The position numbers and the translations under genes are program-made. 64,000 nucleotides of DNA from Microbacterium sp. SCN 70-27. Its GTDB lineage: Bacteria; Actinomycetota; Actinomycetes; Actinomycetales; Microbacteriaceae. The number at the start of each line of letters is the position of its first letter. Positions within the stretch are counted from its first letter, which is position 1. The notes beneath the pieces were generated by a model. The model did not search any database. It saw nothing but the letters and a program-made list of their open reading frames with translations, and was not told where the DNA came from. Where the stretch lies: contig MEEK01000007.1 of the NCBI GenBank assembly GCA_001724425.1, positions 50,876-114,875 on the forward strand. Direction: 5' to 3'. This document shows, piece by piece, positions 1 through 7,964 of this stretch.

Positions 1-1155
<1,155 letters not shown>

Positions 1156-1315
1156 GGAGGATCTCCATCTTTCAGGCGTCAGTGACGTTCACCGTCATGC
1201 GTTCCGCGCGCGTAACACACGGCACGACTGCCCATGTTACCGGTCTGTGACCTCTGTGCCTGCTGTGTGATCGCGTTCGCGGCATCCACCCAGCGATGCG
1301 CCGCGGCAACGGACC

Positions 1316-1321
1316 TAGGAT
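1316..1321 (+). promoter_or_regulatory. TAGGAT -10 box, leaderless start
   Basis: TAGGAT is followed by six bases and then the ATG at 1328, so transcription probably begins at or within a base or two of the start codon. No Shine-Dalgarno sequence precedes the ATG. This fits the leaderless mRNAs common in actinobacteria. Confidence 0.55.
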
Positions 1322-1327
1322 CGAACT

Positions 1328-2653
1328 ATGGCCGGATTCTGGGGCACACGCAAGCAGGAGCGCGCGCAGGTCGCCGCGCAGGACGCGGAGCTCGGGCGGC
1401 GCGCGGATGCCGCGCTGGTCGCCGTCGACGAGCGGGTGCGCACCACCTCCGACGAACTGGCCTTCGCCGAGATCGAGCTCGGCCAGGACCCGACCCGCGA
1501 TCTGCGCGATGCGCTCGGCGCCGTCCGCACCCATCTGCGCGAGGCGTTCCAGCTGAACCAGCTGAACCACGACGAGATCCCGGACACGCCCGAAGAGGCA
1601 CGGACGCGCAACGCCCGCATCGTGCAGCTGTGCGACTGGGCCGAAGACCTCCTCGACGACCGGCTCCAGGCGCTCGCCGAGCCCGTCGCCCGCGCGCGGC
1701 GCGCACCGGAGATCATCGAGGGGATCCGCGCGCAGGTCGTGCAGGACGAGGCGCGCATTCCGCGCATCCAGGCATCCGTCGCCCGCCTGTCGCAGCGCTA
1801 CTCCCCCGACGCGCTGCGGAAGATCTCCGGCAACGCCCGTGAGGCCGCGAGCCTGCTGGAGTTCGCGACGCACGGCGCCGACATCTCCGCCGCGCGGCGC
1901 GAGAGCGGGCAGCGCGAGCAGGCGAACCTCGCCCTCGAGACCGCGATCGAGGCGAGCCGCCGTGCGACGACGCTCCTCGACGCCGTCGACACGTTCGAGG
2001 TCGAGGCGCTCCGCGCCGAGTCGACGCTGGATGCCATCGCCGAGGACTCCCGCGACGACCTCGCCGCGGCGCGCGACCTCCTGCACGTCCCGGCAGTCGC
2101 CGCGGCGATGACGACGCTCGAGACGGAGCTGAACGCGCTCGTCCCCGCCGACGCGAAGCCCGACCCCTTCACGGAGCTGACGCGCCTGCGTGCGGCCAAC
2201 GCGGCCCTCGACGTCGAGGTCGCGAAGGCGCGCGAGCGCGCCGCGCGTCCCGTCCCGCCCGAGTCGCACGTGCGCCACGCGATCGATGACGCCGACCGCC
2301 AGCTCGGCGTCGCCCGCAGCGTCATCTCCGGCCACCGCGGCTGGATCGGGGCGGATGCCCGGACGCGCCTCGCCGAGGCGGAGCGTCTGCGTCTCGACCT
2401 CGGCTCCCGCACCGGCGGCCCGATCGAGGAGGACGACCGCGAACAGGCTCTCGCCGACGCGCGCCGTTGCGGCCTGCTCGCGTCCGAGGCGCTGCACCTC
2501 GCACAGCGCGACATCGACTCGTCGCGTCCGAACGACGGGGGTTGGGGCGGCCAGGGCGGCGGAGGCCGACGCGGGGGCGGCGGCGGCGACGTCGTCAGCG
2601 GCATCCTCGGCGGTCTCGTCATCGGCTCGATCCTCGACGGCATCTTCGACTGA
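1328..2653 (+). CDS. Coiled-coil protein with Gly-rich C-terminus, TPM-protein-like tail
   Basis: This 441-residue acidic, Ala/Glu/Arg-rich protein is predicted to be almost entirely helical coiled coil (about residues 10-390). It ends in a Gly/Arg-rich linker (about 395-425) and a short hydrophobic tail (DVVSGILGGLVIGSILDGIF). From memory, it resembles the cytoplasmic coiled-coil and Gly-rich part of the larger TPM-domain (TLP18.3/Psb32-like) membrane proteins of Microbacteriaceae. It has no signal peptide, TPM domain or internal membrane span. It may be a truncated paralogue or a free-standing version. The function is unknown. It is the first gene of the island between secA and hpf and is transcribed divergently from secA. 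Confidence 0.8.
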   Translation: MAGFWGTRKQERAQVAAQDAELGRRADAALVAVDERVRTTSDELAFAEIELGQDPTRDLRDALGAVRTHLREAFQLNQLNHDEIPDTPEEARTRNARIVQLCDWAEDLLDDRLQALAEPVARARRAPEIIEGIRAQVVQDEARIPRIQASVARLSQRYSPDALRKISGNAREAASLLEFATHGADISAARRESGQREQANLALETAIEASRRATTLLDAVDTFEVEALRAESTLDAIAEDSRDDLAAARDLLHVPAVAAAMTTLETELNALVPADAKPDPFTELTRLRAANAALDVEVAKARERAARPVPPESHVRHAIDDADRQLGVARSVISGHRGWIGADARTRLAEAERLRLDLGSRTGGPIEEDDREQALADARRCGLLASEALHLAQRDIDSSRPNDGGWGGQGGGGRRGGGGGDVVSGILGGLVIGSILDGIFD

Positions 2654-2960
2654 TCTCGTCCGGCCCGGCGCTCGGCCGAGCACATCAGCATGCCGACAGA
2701 CGGCCCGGCGCGTGACGCCGCGGAGGTCATGGCCCCGGAGAACCGCGGATCTGTCGGGTCAGCCTCACGCGGAGCGGGAATGCGGAGCCGCTCGAGGCTG
2801 ACCCAGGGGCCGCCCGCGCGCGGTGGGCAGATTCCGACCACACAGAGCCGGTTGTCGTGGGCCCGGACTCTCCGGCCGGCCGCACGCCGGGAGTGTCCTG
2901 CGCACCGCGAACCGTATTCAGTCTTGGCGGCGCAGGCAGGTGGATGCAGCCCCGAAATCC
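2654..2960. other. Non-coding stretch left of the insertion sequence
   Basis: This stretch of about 307 bases lies between the coiled-coil gene and the left end of the insertion sequence. I see no convincing gene: the short ORFs here lack protein-like composition and ribosome binding sites. It does not encode the missing 3' part of the FHA gene that the IS has cut. The only structure seen is an 11-bp perfect inverted repeat at 2756-2804. Confidence 0.5.
2756..2804. repeat. 11-bp inverted repeat, possible hairpin
   Basis: GGGTCAGCCTC at 2756-2766 is matched by its exact complement GAGGCTGACCC at 2794-2804, with a 27-base spacer. It lies about 100 bases after the coiled-coil gene, so it could act in termination. 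It could also be the scar of a lost mobile element. There is no T-run. Confidence 0.4.
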
Positions 2961-2988
2961 GGCTCTGCGCATTCTGGGTGGGGTGAGG
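2961..2988 (+). repeat. Left terminal inverted repeat of the ISL3 element
   Basis: The outer 15 bases are identical to the outer 15 of the right end. The inner part (GGGTGGGGTGAGG) differs from the right end by one substitution and one inserted G. Confidence 0.85.
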
Positions 2989-3078
2989 CGCTCGGGCGTG
3001 GCGTGACGGGGTGAGGTGGGTCGAGGCCCGGAGGATCGGTAGCGACCAAGCAACCTGTTCGTCCGGAGACCTCGACCC

Positions 3079-4428
3079 GTGCCTGATGCTACGCGCTGCG
3101 CCGCCGCGCGCCCATGTTCTGCTGTCTACTGTGATCGCTGCGACCTGCTCGTCGGACTCGACGGGCTCCGGGTGGCCGGGGTCGAGCGTCGCGGCGATGG
3201 CGTGCTCGTGATCGATGCCGAGTCGCCGCCGGGTCCGGTCGGCTGCCCTGAGTGCGGAGTGGTCGCGGAGTCGGCGGGACGGAAGGTGCTCGTTCTGACG
3301 GACGCCCCGATGGGCGGGACTCCGGTTCGGGTCCGGTGGCGCAAGCGCCGCTGGCGGTGTCGCCAGGACGGGTGCGGGGTGCGCTCATTCACGGAGCAGA
3401 ACCCGGCCGTCGCGGCGGCCAACAAAGCGCTGACGGCTCGCGCGGTGGCGTGGGCGGTGGCGCAGATGCGCCGCGAGAACGCGTCAGTGCGCGGTGTCGC
3501 TCGGCAGCTGCGCGTCGCGTGGCGCACGGTCTGGACGCACGTGGAGGCCGAGTTGCAGCGCCGCGAGCAGGACCCTGGCCGGTTCGATGGCATCGAAGTG
3601 CTCGGCGTGGACGAGCACCTGTGGCATCACGTGTCCACGAAGCCCGTCGCCGACGGCGGGCGCGGTCCGAAGGAGCTGACCGGGATGGTCGACCTGACCC
3701 GAGACACCACGGGACGCGTGCGGGCGCGACTGCTGGACCTGGTGCCAGGTCGATCCTCGAAGGCGTACGCAGACTGGATCAAGGAGCGGGACGAGCAGTT
3801 CCGTGCCGAGGTGAAGATCGCAGCTCTTGACCCGTTCGCCGGCTACAAGAAGGCCCTCGACGACGAACTCGACGACGCGACCGCGGTGCTGGACGCGTTC
3901 CACGTCGTCAAGCTCGGCACCGCCGCGGTTGATGACGTCCGTCGCCGCGTCCAGCAAGACACCCTCGGCCATCGCGGCCGCAAGGGAGATCCGCTCTACG
4001 GGATCCGCAACATCCTCCGCGCCGGACGGGAGCGCCTCACCGACAGGCAGCGGTCCCTGCTCGACGCGGCGTTCGCGACGAGGGAGTGCGTTGAAGTTGA
4101 AGTCGCCTGGCACGCCGCCCAGCAGCTCCGCGACGCCTACCGGCACCCCAACCTGGTCGAAGGGCACAAGATCGCCGAGAAGGTTCTCGAATCGTTCCCG
4201 TCCTGCCCGATCCCCGAAATCGCCCGCCTCGGCCGCACCCTCACCCAGTGGCGAGCCGCGTTCCTGGCCTACTGGGCGACAGGACGCTCATCCAACGGCG
4301 GCACTGAGGCCGTGAACGGGCTCATCGAACTCGCCCGCCGGATCGCCCGCGGCTTCACCAACTACGACAACTACCGGCTCCGCATGCTCCTGATCGCCGG
4401 CGGACTTGACCCCCTCACCCCCACCTAG
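3079..4428 (+). CDS. ISL3-family DDE transposase
   Basis: This 449-residue transposase is full-length for the family. It has a zinc-finger-like zf-ISL3 region (C56, C59, C94, C99), a helix-turn-helix region near 125-160 (SVRGVARQLRVAWRTVWTHV) and a DDE catalytic core. Likely catalytic residues are D178 (GVDEH), D272 (LDAFHVVKL) and E410 (GGTEAVNG). The start is taken as GTG 3079, which is the least certain point because there is no clear ribosome binding site. The stop lies inside the right inverted repeat. The gene looks intact and could be active. Confidence 0.93.
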   Translation: MPDATRCAAARPCSAVYCDRCDLLVGLDGLRVAGVERRGDGVLVIDAESPPGPVGCPECGVVAESAGRKVLVLTDAPMGGTPVRVRWRKRRWRCRQDGCGVRSFTEQNPAVAAANKALTARAVAWAVAQMRRENASVRGVARQLRVAWRTVWTHVEAELQRREQDPGRFDGIEVLGVDEHLWHHVSTKPVADGGRGPKELTGMVDLTRDTTGRVRARLLDLVPGRSSKAYADWIKERDEQFRAEVKIAALDPFAGYKKALDDELDDATAVLDAFHVVKLGTAAVDDVRRRVQQDTLGHRGRKGDPLYGIRNILRAGRERLTDRQRSLLDAAFATRECVEVEVAWHAAQQLRDAYRHPNLVEGHKIAEKVLESFPSCPIPEIARLGRTLTQWRAAFLAYWATGRSSNGGTEAVNGLIELARRIARGFTNYDNYRLRMLLIAGGLDPLTPT

Positions 4429-4441
4429 AATGCGCAGAGCC
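4413..4441 (-). repeat. Right terminal inverted repeat of the ISL3 element
   Basis: Read on the minus strand it starts GGCTCTGCGCATTCTAGGTG and matches the left end. The transposase stop codon (TAG) is part of this repeat. Confidence 0.85.
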
Positions 4442-4456
4442 AGAATGCGCAGAGCC
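4442..4456 (-). repeat. Tandem extra copy of the outer 15 bp of the IS end
   Basis: The 15 bases AGAATGCGCAGAGCC at 4427-4441 are repeated exactly and immediately at 4442-4456, outside the element. This could be the remnant of a second nested or abutting IS copy, or replication slippage at the end. It leaves uncertainty about which copy is the true right boundary. Confidence 0.8.
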
Positions 4457-4746
4457 AGAAAACGGTGTGATGGGCTGGTCGCCGCGAGTCGCACACCCAC
4501 ATTCGCGAGCCACCACAGCCCGTCACGGTTACGGAGCTCGAGGAAGTGGCGGTGCAGATAGGGATTGTCGTCGATCTCGAGGTCGCCCTCACGACCGATG
4601 ATGAACGGCCTGTCGGCCGGCACATCGAACCACTCGCCCGCGAATTCGAGGCGCAGCGGTGCCGCCTCGGCTCCGCCCGTCCCCTCCCCCGTCGCGGATT
4701 CCGTCTCGGTCTTCACAGCACTTCTGTCCACGGTGATACTCAGCAT
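4457..4746 (-). pseudogene. FHA-domain protein, 3' part removed at the IS insertion
   Basis: FHA domains bind phosphothreonine peptides. The first 96 or so codons are native: an unstructured N-terminus (1-30), then the FHA core with IGREGDLEIDD at 50-60, YLHRHF at 63-68 and WWLANVG at 78-84. The IS end interrupts it there, and the frame then runs antisense into the IS to a stop at 4288. Intact relatives are about 230-250 residues as I recall them. The remainder is not found left of the IS, so it is deleted rather than just split. The ATG at 4746 is the start. Binding function is probably lost. Confidence 0.8.
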
Positions 4747-4821
4747 TCACATCGGTCTCGTGACATTCCCCCCGCGACAGTCTGCCAGCCGGCGAGGCCA
4801 CCGGGGCCGACGCGCCGCGGA

Positions 4822-5679
4822 TCAGCGGGGAGCGGCGCCGGGGACGAAGTAGCGCAGCGGAGAGAGACCCGTCCGCACGACGGCGTCACCGGCGGCATCC
4901 AGGAACTGGCCCATCGTCGTGACGCTGACGTTGCCCGCGGGATCCGCGATGATCACGTTGTCGACGACGGGCAGAAGCGTCGCGGTCCCCTTCGGCCAGG
5001 CCGCGAAGGTGAGTGTGACACCGTCCTCCCGCACCTGGATCTTCGGGTCGGCGAGGTGGACGTCGGGTCGCGCGAGAGCCGCGCTCTGCGCTTCGTAGGC
5101 CCGCACGCTGAAGAGGCGCAGGACGCGCTCGATCCGCAGCTCGAGCGCCGGAAAGCGCTCCTTCCACCGGAAAGGTGCCCACGCGCCGTCGATCAAGATG
5201 ATCGGGTGGGCGCTCACGAGCGCGCCGCCCGCATCGAACAGCGCTTCAGCCAGATCCAGGACCCGCCCGATGCCCGCTTCGTCATCGGCCCCCACGATCG
5301 CCACCGCGCTGCGTGACAACGCGAACACGACCGGATCACCCGCGAGCGTCGCCGCGGCGATCCGCTCGGGTTCGATCAGGATGCCGGCCGCCACCGCCTC
5401 GTCGTCCTCGATGAGGATGACGCCGCCAGCGGGCTGAGGAAGGGAAGTATCGGATGCCACGGCGTCGACGACCGCGTCTCGGAAAGGGCGCGCCGCATCG
5501 TCGATCTGCCCCTGCGTGACCACGACGCCGTCCTCGAGCAGTCCGACGAAGAGCTCTCCCCCCACATATTCGACGCGCGGGTGCGCGGCTCCCGGCGCGG
5601 TGACGGAGAGAACGCCGAGCTCACTCGCGCCGTAGATCTGCGGGGTGGTGGTCACGTCGACATCCTCCGAGGTCGTCAT
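4822..5679 (-). CDS. Unknown protein, last intact gene of the type VII toxin cluster
   Basis: This 285-residue soluble protein has no family I recognise, no signal peptide and no membrane segment. It has alternating beta-strand-like hydrophobic runs (VVFALSRSAVAIVGAD near 140-155, PIILIDGAWAPFRWKERFPALELRIERVLRLF near 175-210). The ATG at 5679 overlaps the stop of the preceding 42-codon ORF (TGATG), so translation is probably coupled. Position after the effector suggests an immunity, adaptor or chaperone role. That is inference from context only. Confidence 0.7.
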   Translation of the reverse strand: MTTSEDVDVTTTPQIYGASELGVLSVTAPGAAHPRVEYVGGELFVGLLEDGVVVTQGQIDDAARPFRDAVVDAVASDTSLPQPAGGVILIEDDEAVAAGILIEPERIAAATLAGDPVVFALSRSAVAIVGADDEAGIGRVLDLAEALFDAGGALVSAHPIILIDGAWAPFRWKERFPALELRIERVLRLFSVRAYEAQSAALARPDVHLADPKIQVREDGVTLTFAAWPKGTATLLPVVDNVIIADPAGNVSVTTMGQFLDAAGDAVVRTGLSPLRYFVPGAAPR

Positions 5680-5807
5680 CACTTCTGGGTCTCGTCCTGC
5701 TCTGCAAGGCTAGTCGCCGGCTCTGCGGTGCCCGTTCTCGCGACGGCGAGCACCGGGATCGGCTCGCCGCAGGCCGTGGCGGTCGAGTCGGTCACGGACT
5801 CGCTCAT
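5679..5807 (-). CDS. 42-residue small ORF coupled between two toxin-cluster genes
   Basis: A short frame starts MSESVTDSTATACGEP and ends LAEQDETQK. Its ATG overlaps the stop of the upstream gene (ATGA at 5804-5807) and its TGA overlaps the ATG of the downstream gene (TGATG at 5677-5681). This exact chaining on both sides is the main evidence that it is translated. It is polar and Ser/Thr/Glu-rich with no membrane segment. Function is unknown. It may be a real microprotein or only a coupling bridge. Confidence 0.55.
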   Translation of the reverse strand: MSESVTDSTATACGEPIPVLAVARTGTAEPATSLAEQDETQK

Positions 5808-6391
5808 CGCGAGCGATGCAGATCGATGACGTCCGCCCAGGACCAGCGCACGTCGATCCCGGCCGCCGGACCGCGTGCGGCGGGCTCGAAGACCCAGCCC
5901 TCGGGTACGACGTGCACCGCCAGCGATCGAGTGCCCGCCGCCTCGTCGCCTGCTCGCACCACGACCACGCCGAGGTGGTCCTGGACGTAGACGAATCGGT
6001 CGGCCTGTGTGACTCCGGACGCGCGCAAAGCAGCGGCGTAGGAGCCCATGCTGTCGCCCGCATCGGACGACAGGTCGATCGACATCCACGGCCCTGCCGC
6101 GTACATGCACGAGTCGAGCACGCGTCGGGAGAATCTCGTGATGTCGGACGGCTCGGCGTAGGGGTTGTAGCCGCGATCGGGGGCGCCCCACCACGCGAGG
6201 GGGAGGATCCTGGCCTGTCCGCGGACGAGGATCGGGATCTCCGGAGACACCCACCCGTCGGCGGTCGCGTCGAGGATGCCGGGCGGGAGCGCGCAGCTGC
6301 TGATCATCAGGTCGCGACCAGTCGCGGGGAGGAGAGCTCCTCGCGTGAGGGATTCCGGCCCGAAAACCGCCGCTGCCGCATCGTTGGTCAT
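5804..6391 (-). CDS. Candidate immunity protein for the neighbouring type VII effector
   Basis: This 195-residue soluble protein of unrecognised family starts MTNDAAAAVFG. The start at ATG 6391 is chosen because a strong GAGGAGG lies six bases upstream. It lacks a signal peptide and membrane spans. It follows the effector gene by 20 bases, the usual immunity position in polymorphic-toxin loci, and shows mixed alpha/beta features (FVYVQDHLGVVVVRAG near 133-148). The immunity assignment is inferred from position, not from a domain match. Confidence 0.6.
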   Translation of the reverse strand: MTNDAAAAVFGPESLTRGALLPATGRDLMISSCALPPGILDATADGWVSPEIPILVRGQARILPLAWWGAPDRGYNPYAEPSDITRFSRRVLDSCMYAAGPWMSIDLSSDAGDSMGSYAAALRASGVTQADRFVYVQDHLGVVVVRAGDEAAGTRSLAVHVVPEGWVFEPAARGPAAGIDVRWSWADVIDLHRSR

Positions 6392-6411
6392 TCTCGTCCT
6401 CCTCGGCCCGG

Positions 6412-7128
6412 TCAGAGGTTGAGCTCGCGCCAGCTGCCCGGCCATCGGGACTGGTCGAGCGCTCCGTCGCCGTTGTTCCAGCCGGTCGCACCGGTCGGGA
6501 TGTCGATCACCGCTTCGGGAATGCCACTGGGCAGGTAGCCGCCCGGGATCCAGCGATCAGGATCGGTCCCCCCCTCGTTGCCCGACGGCACGCGCAAGCC
6601 GGAGAGCTCGTCCGGACCGAAATCGCGAAGCTGGACGTCGGCACCGTCGAAGAAGCCGTTCGGCAGTCCGAGCGCGTCCGCGAGTTCGGCCGGCGAGTTC
6701 ACCTGCTGCATCAGAGCGTTCAGCTGGTCGGTCGGGAAGACGTACGTGGTGTTGGACGTGTTGCCGGGCACCTGGTTGTTGCCGGGTCCCCAGTTCTGCA
6801 GGGTGTCGGTCACGTAGATGCGGGTCGCGCCGTTCTCGAACTGGCCGAGGTGCTGGGCGATGTAGTCGGCGTCCAGGTAAGACTCCGGGTCCGGACGATT
6901 GAACTTGCCGGCATCCACGATGCTGTTCGGCGTCCACTCCGTGTCCGACCGCCACCCCTGCTGAAGCGGATGGACGACATCCGCGGAGTCGAGGTTCTGG
7001 ACGTCGCTCGTGTTCCGGTGCTGCTTCTGGCCGTGCTTGCGGAACATCTCGGAGAGCTGACGGACGTGCACCGGCATGTCGTCGAGCGCATCTTTGAGTG
7101 GCCGGATCACGGCCTTGCCGATACTCAT
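6412..7128 (-). CDS. Putative type VII secretion effector (toxin) domain protein
   Basis: This 238-residue protein begins with a basic helical segment (about 1-50) and continues with a globular C-terminal domain. Motifs include PDPESYLDADYIAQHL near 79-94, GATRIYVTDTLQNWGPG near 100-116 and GGYLPSGIPEAVIDIP near 196-211. I do not recognise the catalytic family. The Gly/Pro/Asp-rich ending resembles secreted polymorphic-toxin domains. Its start is one base beyond the stop of the secretion-domain gene (TGAGATG), so the two are very likely co-translated, as if a normally fused toxin were split. Candidate immunity genes follow. Confidence 0.6.
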   Translation of the reverse strand: MSIGKAVIRPLKDALDDMPVHVRQLSEMFRKHGQKQHRNTSDVQNLDSADVVHPLQQGWRSDTEWTPNSIVDAGKFNRPDPESYLDADYIAQHLGQFENGATRIYVTDTLQNWGPGNNQVPGNTSNTTYVFPTDQLNALMQQVNSPAELADALGLPNGFFDGADVQLRDFGPDELSGLRVPSGNEGGTDPDRWIPGGYLPSGIPEAVIDIPTGATGWNNGDGALDQSRWPGSWRELNL

Positions 7129-7129
7129 C

Positions 7130-7834
7130 TCAGTCCCCGCCGATGTTGAGGCTCGCGAGATCGGACATCAGGCGGTCGGTGAGCGTCTCGACGTCGGCCG
7201 CGTGCTGCTCCATCTCGCCCTCGGCCTGCTCGAGCGCCTGCAGATCGGCGTAGAACTCGTCCGGGTCACCGGCCACCGCCTCGACGATCGGCGACTCCAG
7301 CGCGGCCATGATGATCCCCGGAAGCTCGTTCGCCAACGGCTCGATCGCCATGGGCAGCACCTGGTTCAGCACCTGCTCGATCGCGATGTCGACAGCCGCG
7401 TTGAGCAGCTTCTTCTTGATGATCAGCATCGGACCGGCACCGACGGCGCTGATCGGATTGGTCAGCATCGCCACAAGGGTGATCATCGTCGCCGTCACAT
7501 CCGCGATGACCTTCATCTTCAGCGCGAACACCGCATCCGCGGCGATGTCGACGCCGATCGGCACCGGACCCAGGATGTCCAGGAGCTTCTGGAGGTTCTG
7601 CGACCGGTTCGCGTTCCACGCCGCCACGTAGGCAGGACCGGCCTGGCCGCGCATCGCGGCCGCCAGGTCGCCGTTGACCTTGCGGTCCATCACCTGGATC
7701 TTCGATTCGAGATCGTCGTGGAACACGCGCACCATACCCGCCCCACGACGCAACTCGTCCTCGTCGATGTCGGGCCACTCGAATCCGAGCTTCTCCATCA
7801 CCCAGACGAGCTCGTTCGGCAGCATCATTCCCAC
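7130..7834 (-). CDS. CpnT-like N-terminal type VII secretion domain, stand-alone
   Basis: This 234-residue helical protein matches, from memory, the N-terminal secretion-targeting half of CpnT/WXG100-like toxins. It starts MLPNELVWVMEKLGFEWPDIDEDELRRGA and has the RGQAGPAYVAAWNANRSQNLQKLLD stretch near residues 62-86. Hydrophobic helices lie near 90-160 and a helical, charged C-terminus follows. In relatives this domain is fused to a toxin. Here it stands alone and the toxin-like domain is the next gene. GTG 7834 has AGGAGGAGG seven bases upstream. No ESX core component is in the window. Confidence 0.75.
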   Translation of the reverse strand: MGMMLPNELVWVMEKLGFEWPDIDEDELRRGAGMVRVFHDDLESKIQVMDRKVNGDLAAAMRGQAGPAYVAAWNANRSQNLQKLLDILGPVPIGVDIAADAVFALKMKVIADVTATMITLVAMLTNPISAVGAGPMLIIKKKLLNAAVDIAIEQVLNQVLPMAIEPLANELPGIIMAALESPIVEAVAGDPDEFYADLQALEQAEGEMEQHAADVETLTDRLMSDLASLNIGGD

Positions 7835-7964
7835 GGCTCCACCTCCTCCTACGACCCTACGGTCTCGGCCGCGACAGCCCGATGGGTAGTACTCCCCGGC
7901 GCGAAGGGGGCCCGTTCGCCGGGTTCGAGCCGATAGACCGCCAAGCCCCCACCCTGGAGCTGTC

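Larger units (their letters stand above)
2961..4441 (+). mobile_element. ISL3-family insertion sequence
   Basis: This element of about 1.48 kb is bounded by imperfect terminal inverted repeats of about 28-29 bp. Both ends start GGCTCTGCGCATTCT followed by a GGTGGGG-type tail. It carries one transposase gene. The eight bases outside each end (CGAAATCC left, AGAATGCG or AGAAAACG right) do not match, so no target duplication is visible although ISL3 elements usually make an 8-bp one. This suggests rearrangement after insertion. The right end falls inside an FHA-domain gene. The heptamer GGATGCC, frequent elsewhere in the window, is absent from the element. Confidence 0.9.

Noticed and set aside
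1172-2683. A 503-codon minus-strand frame antisense to the coiled-coil gene
   Set aside because: There is no ribosome binding site or protein-like domain. The plus-strand frame has a promoter, start and coherent coiled-coil composition.
4288-4456. Continuation of the FHA frame through the IS end to 4288 as functional C-terminus
   Set aside because: These residues are the antisense of the transposase 3' end and have no FHA-like sequence.
2953-4464. 8-bp target site duplication flanking the ISL3 element
   Set aside because: The octamers CGAAATCC (left) and AGAATGCG or AGAAAACG (right) do not match.
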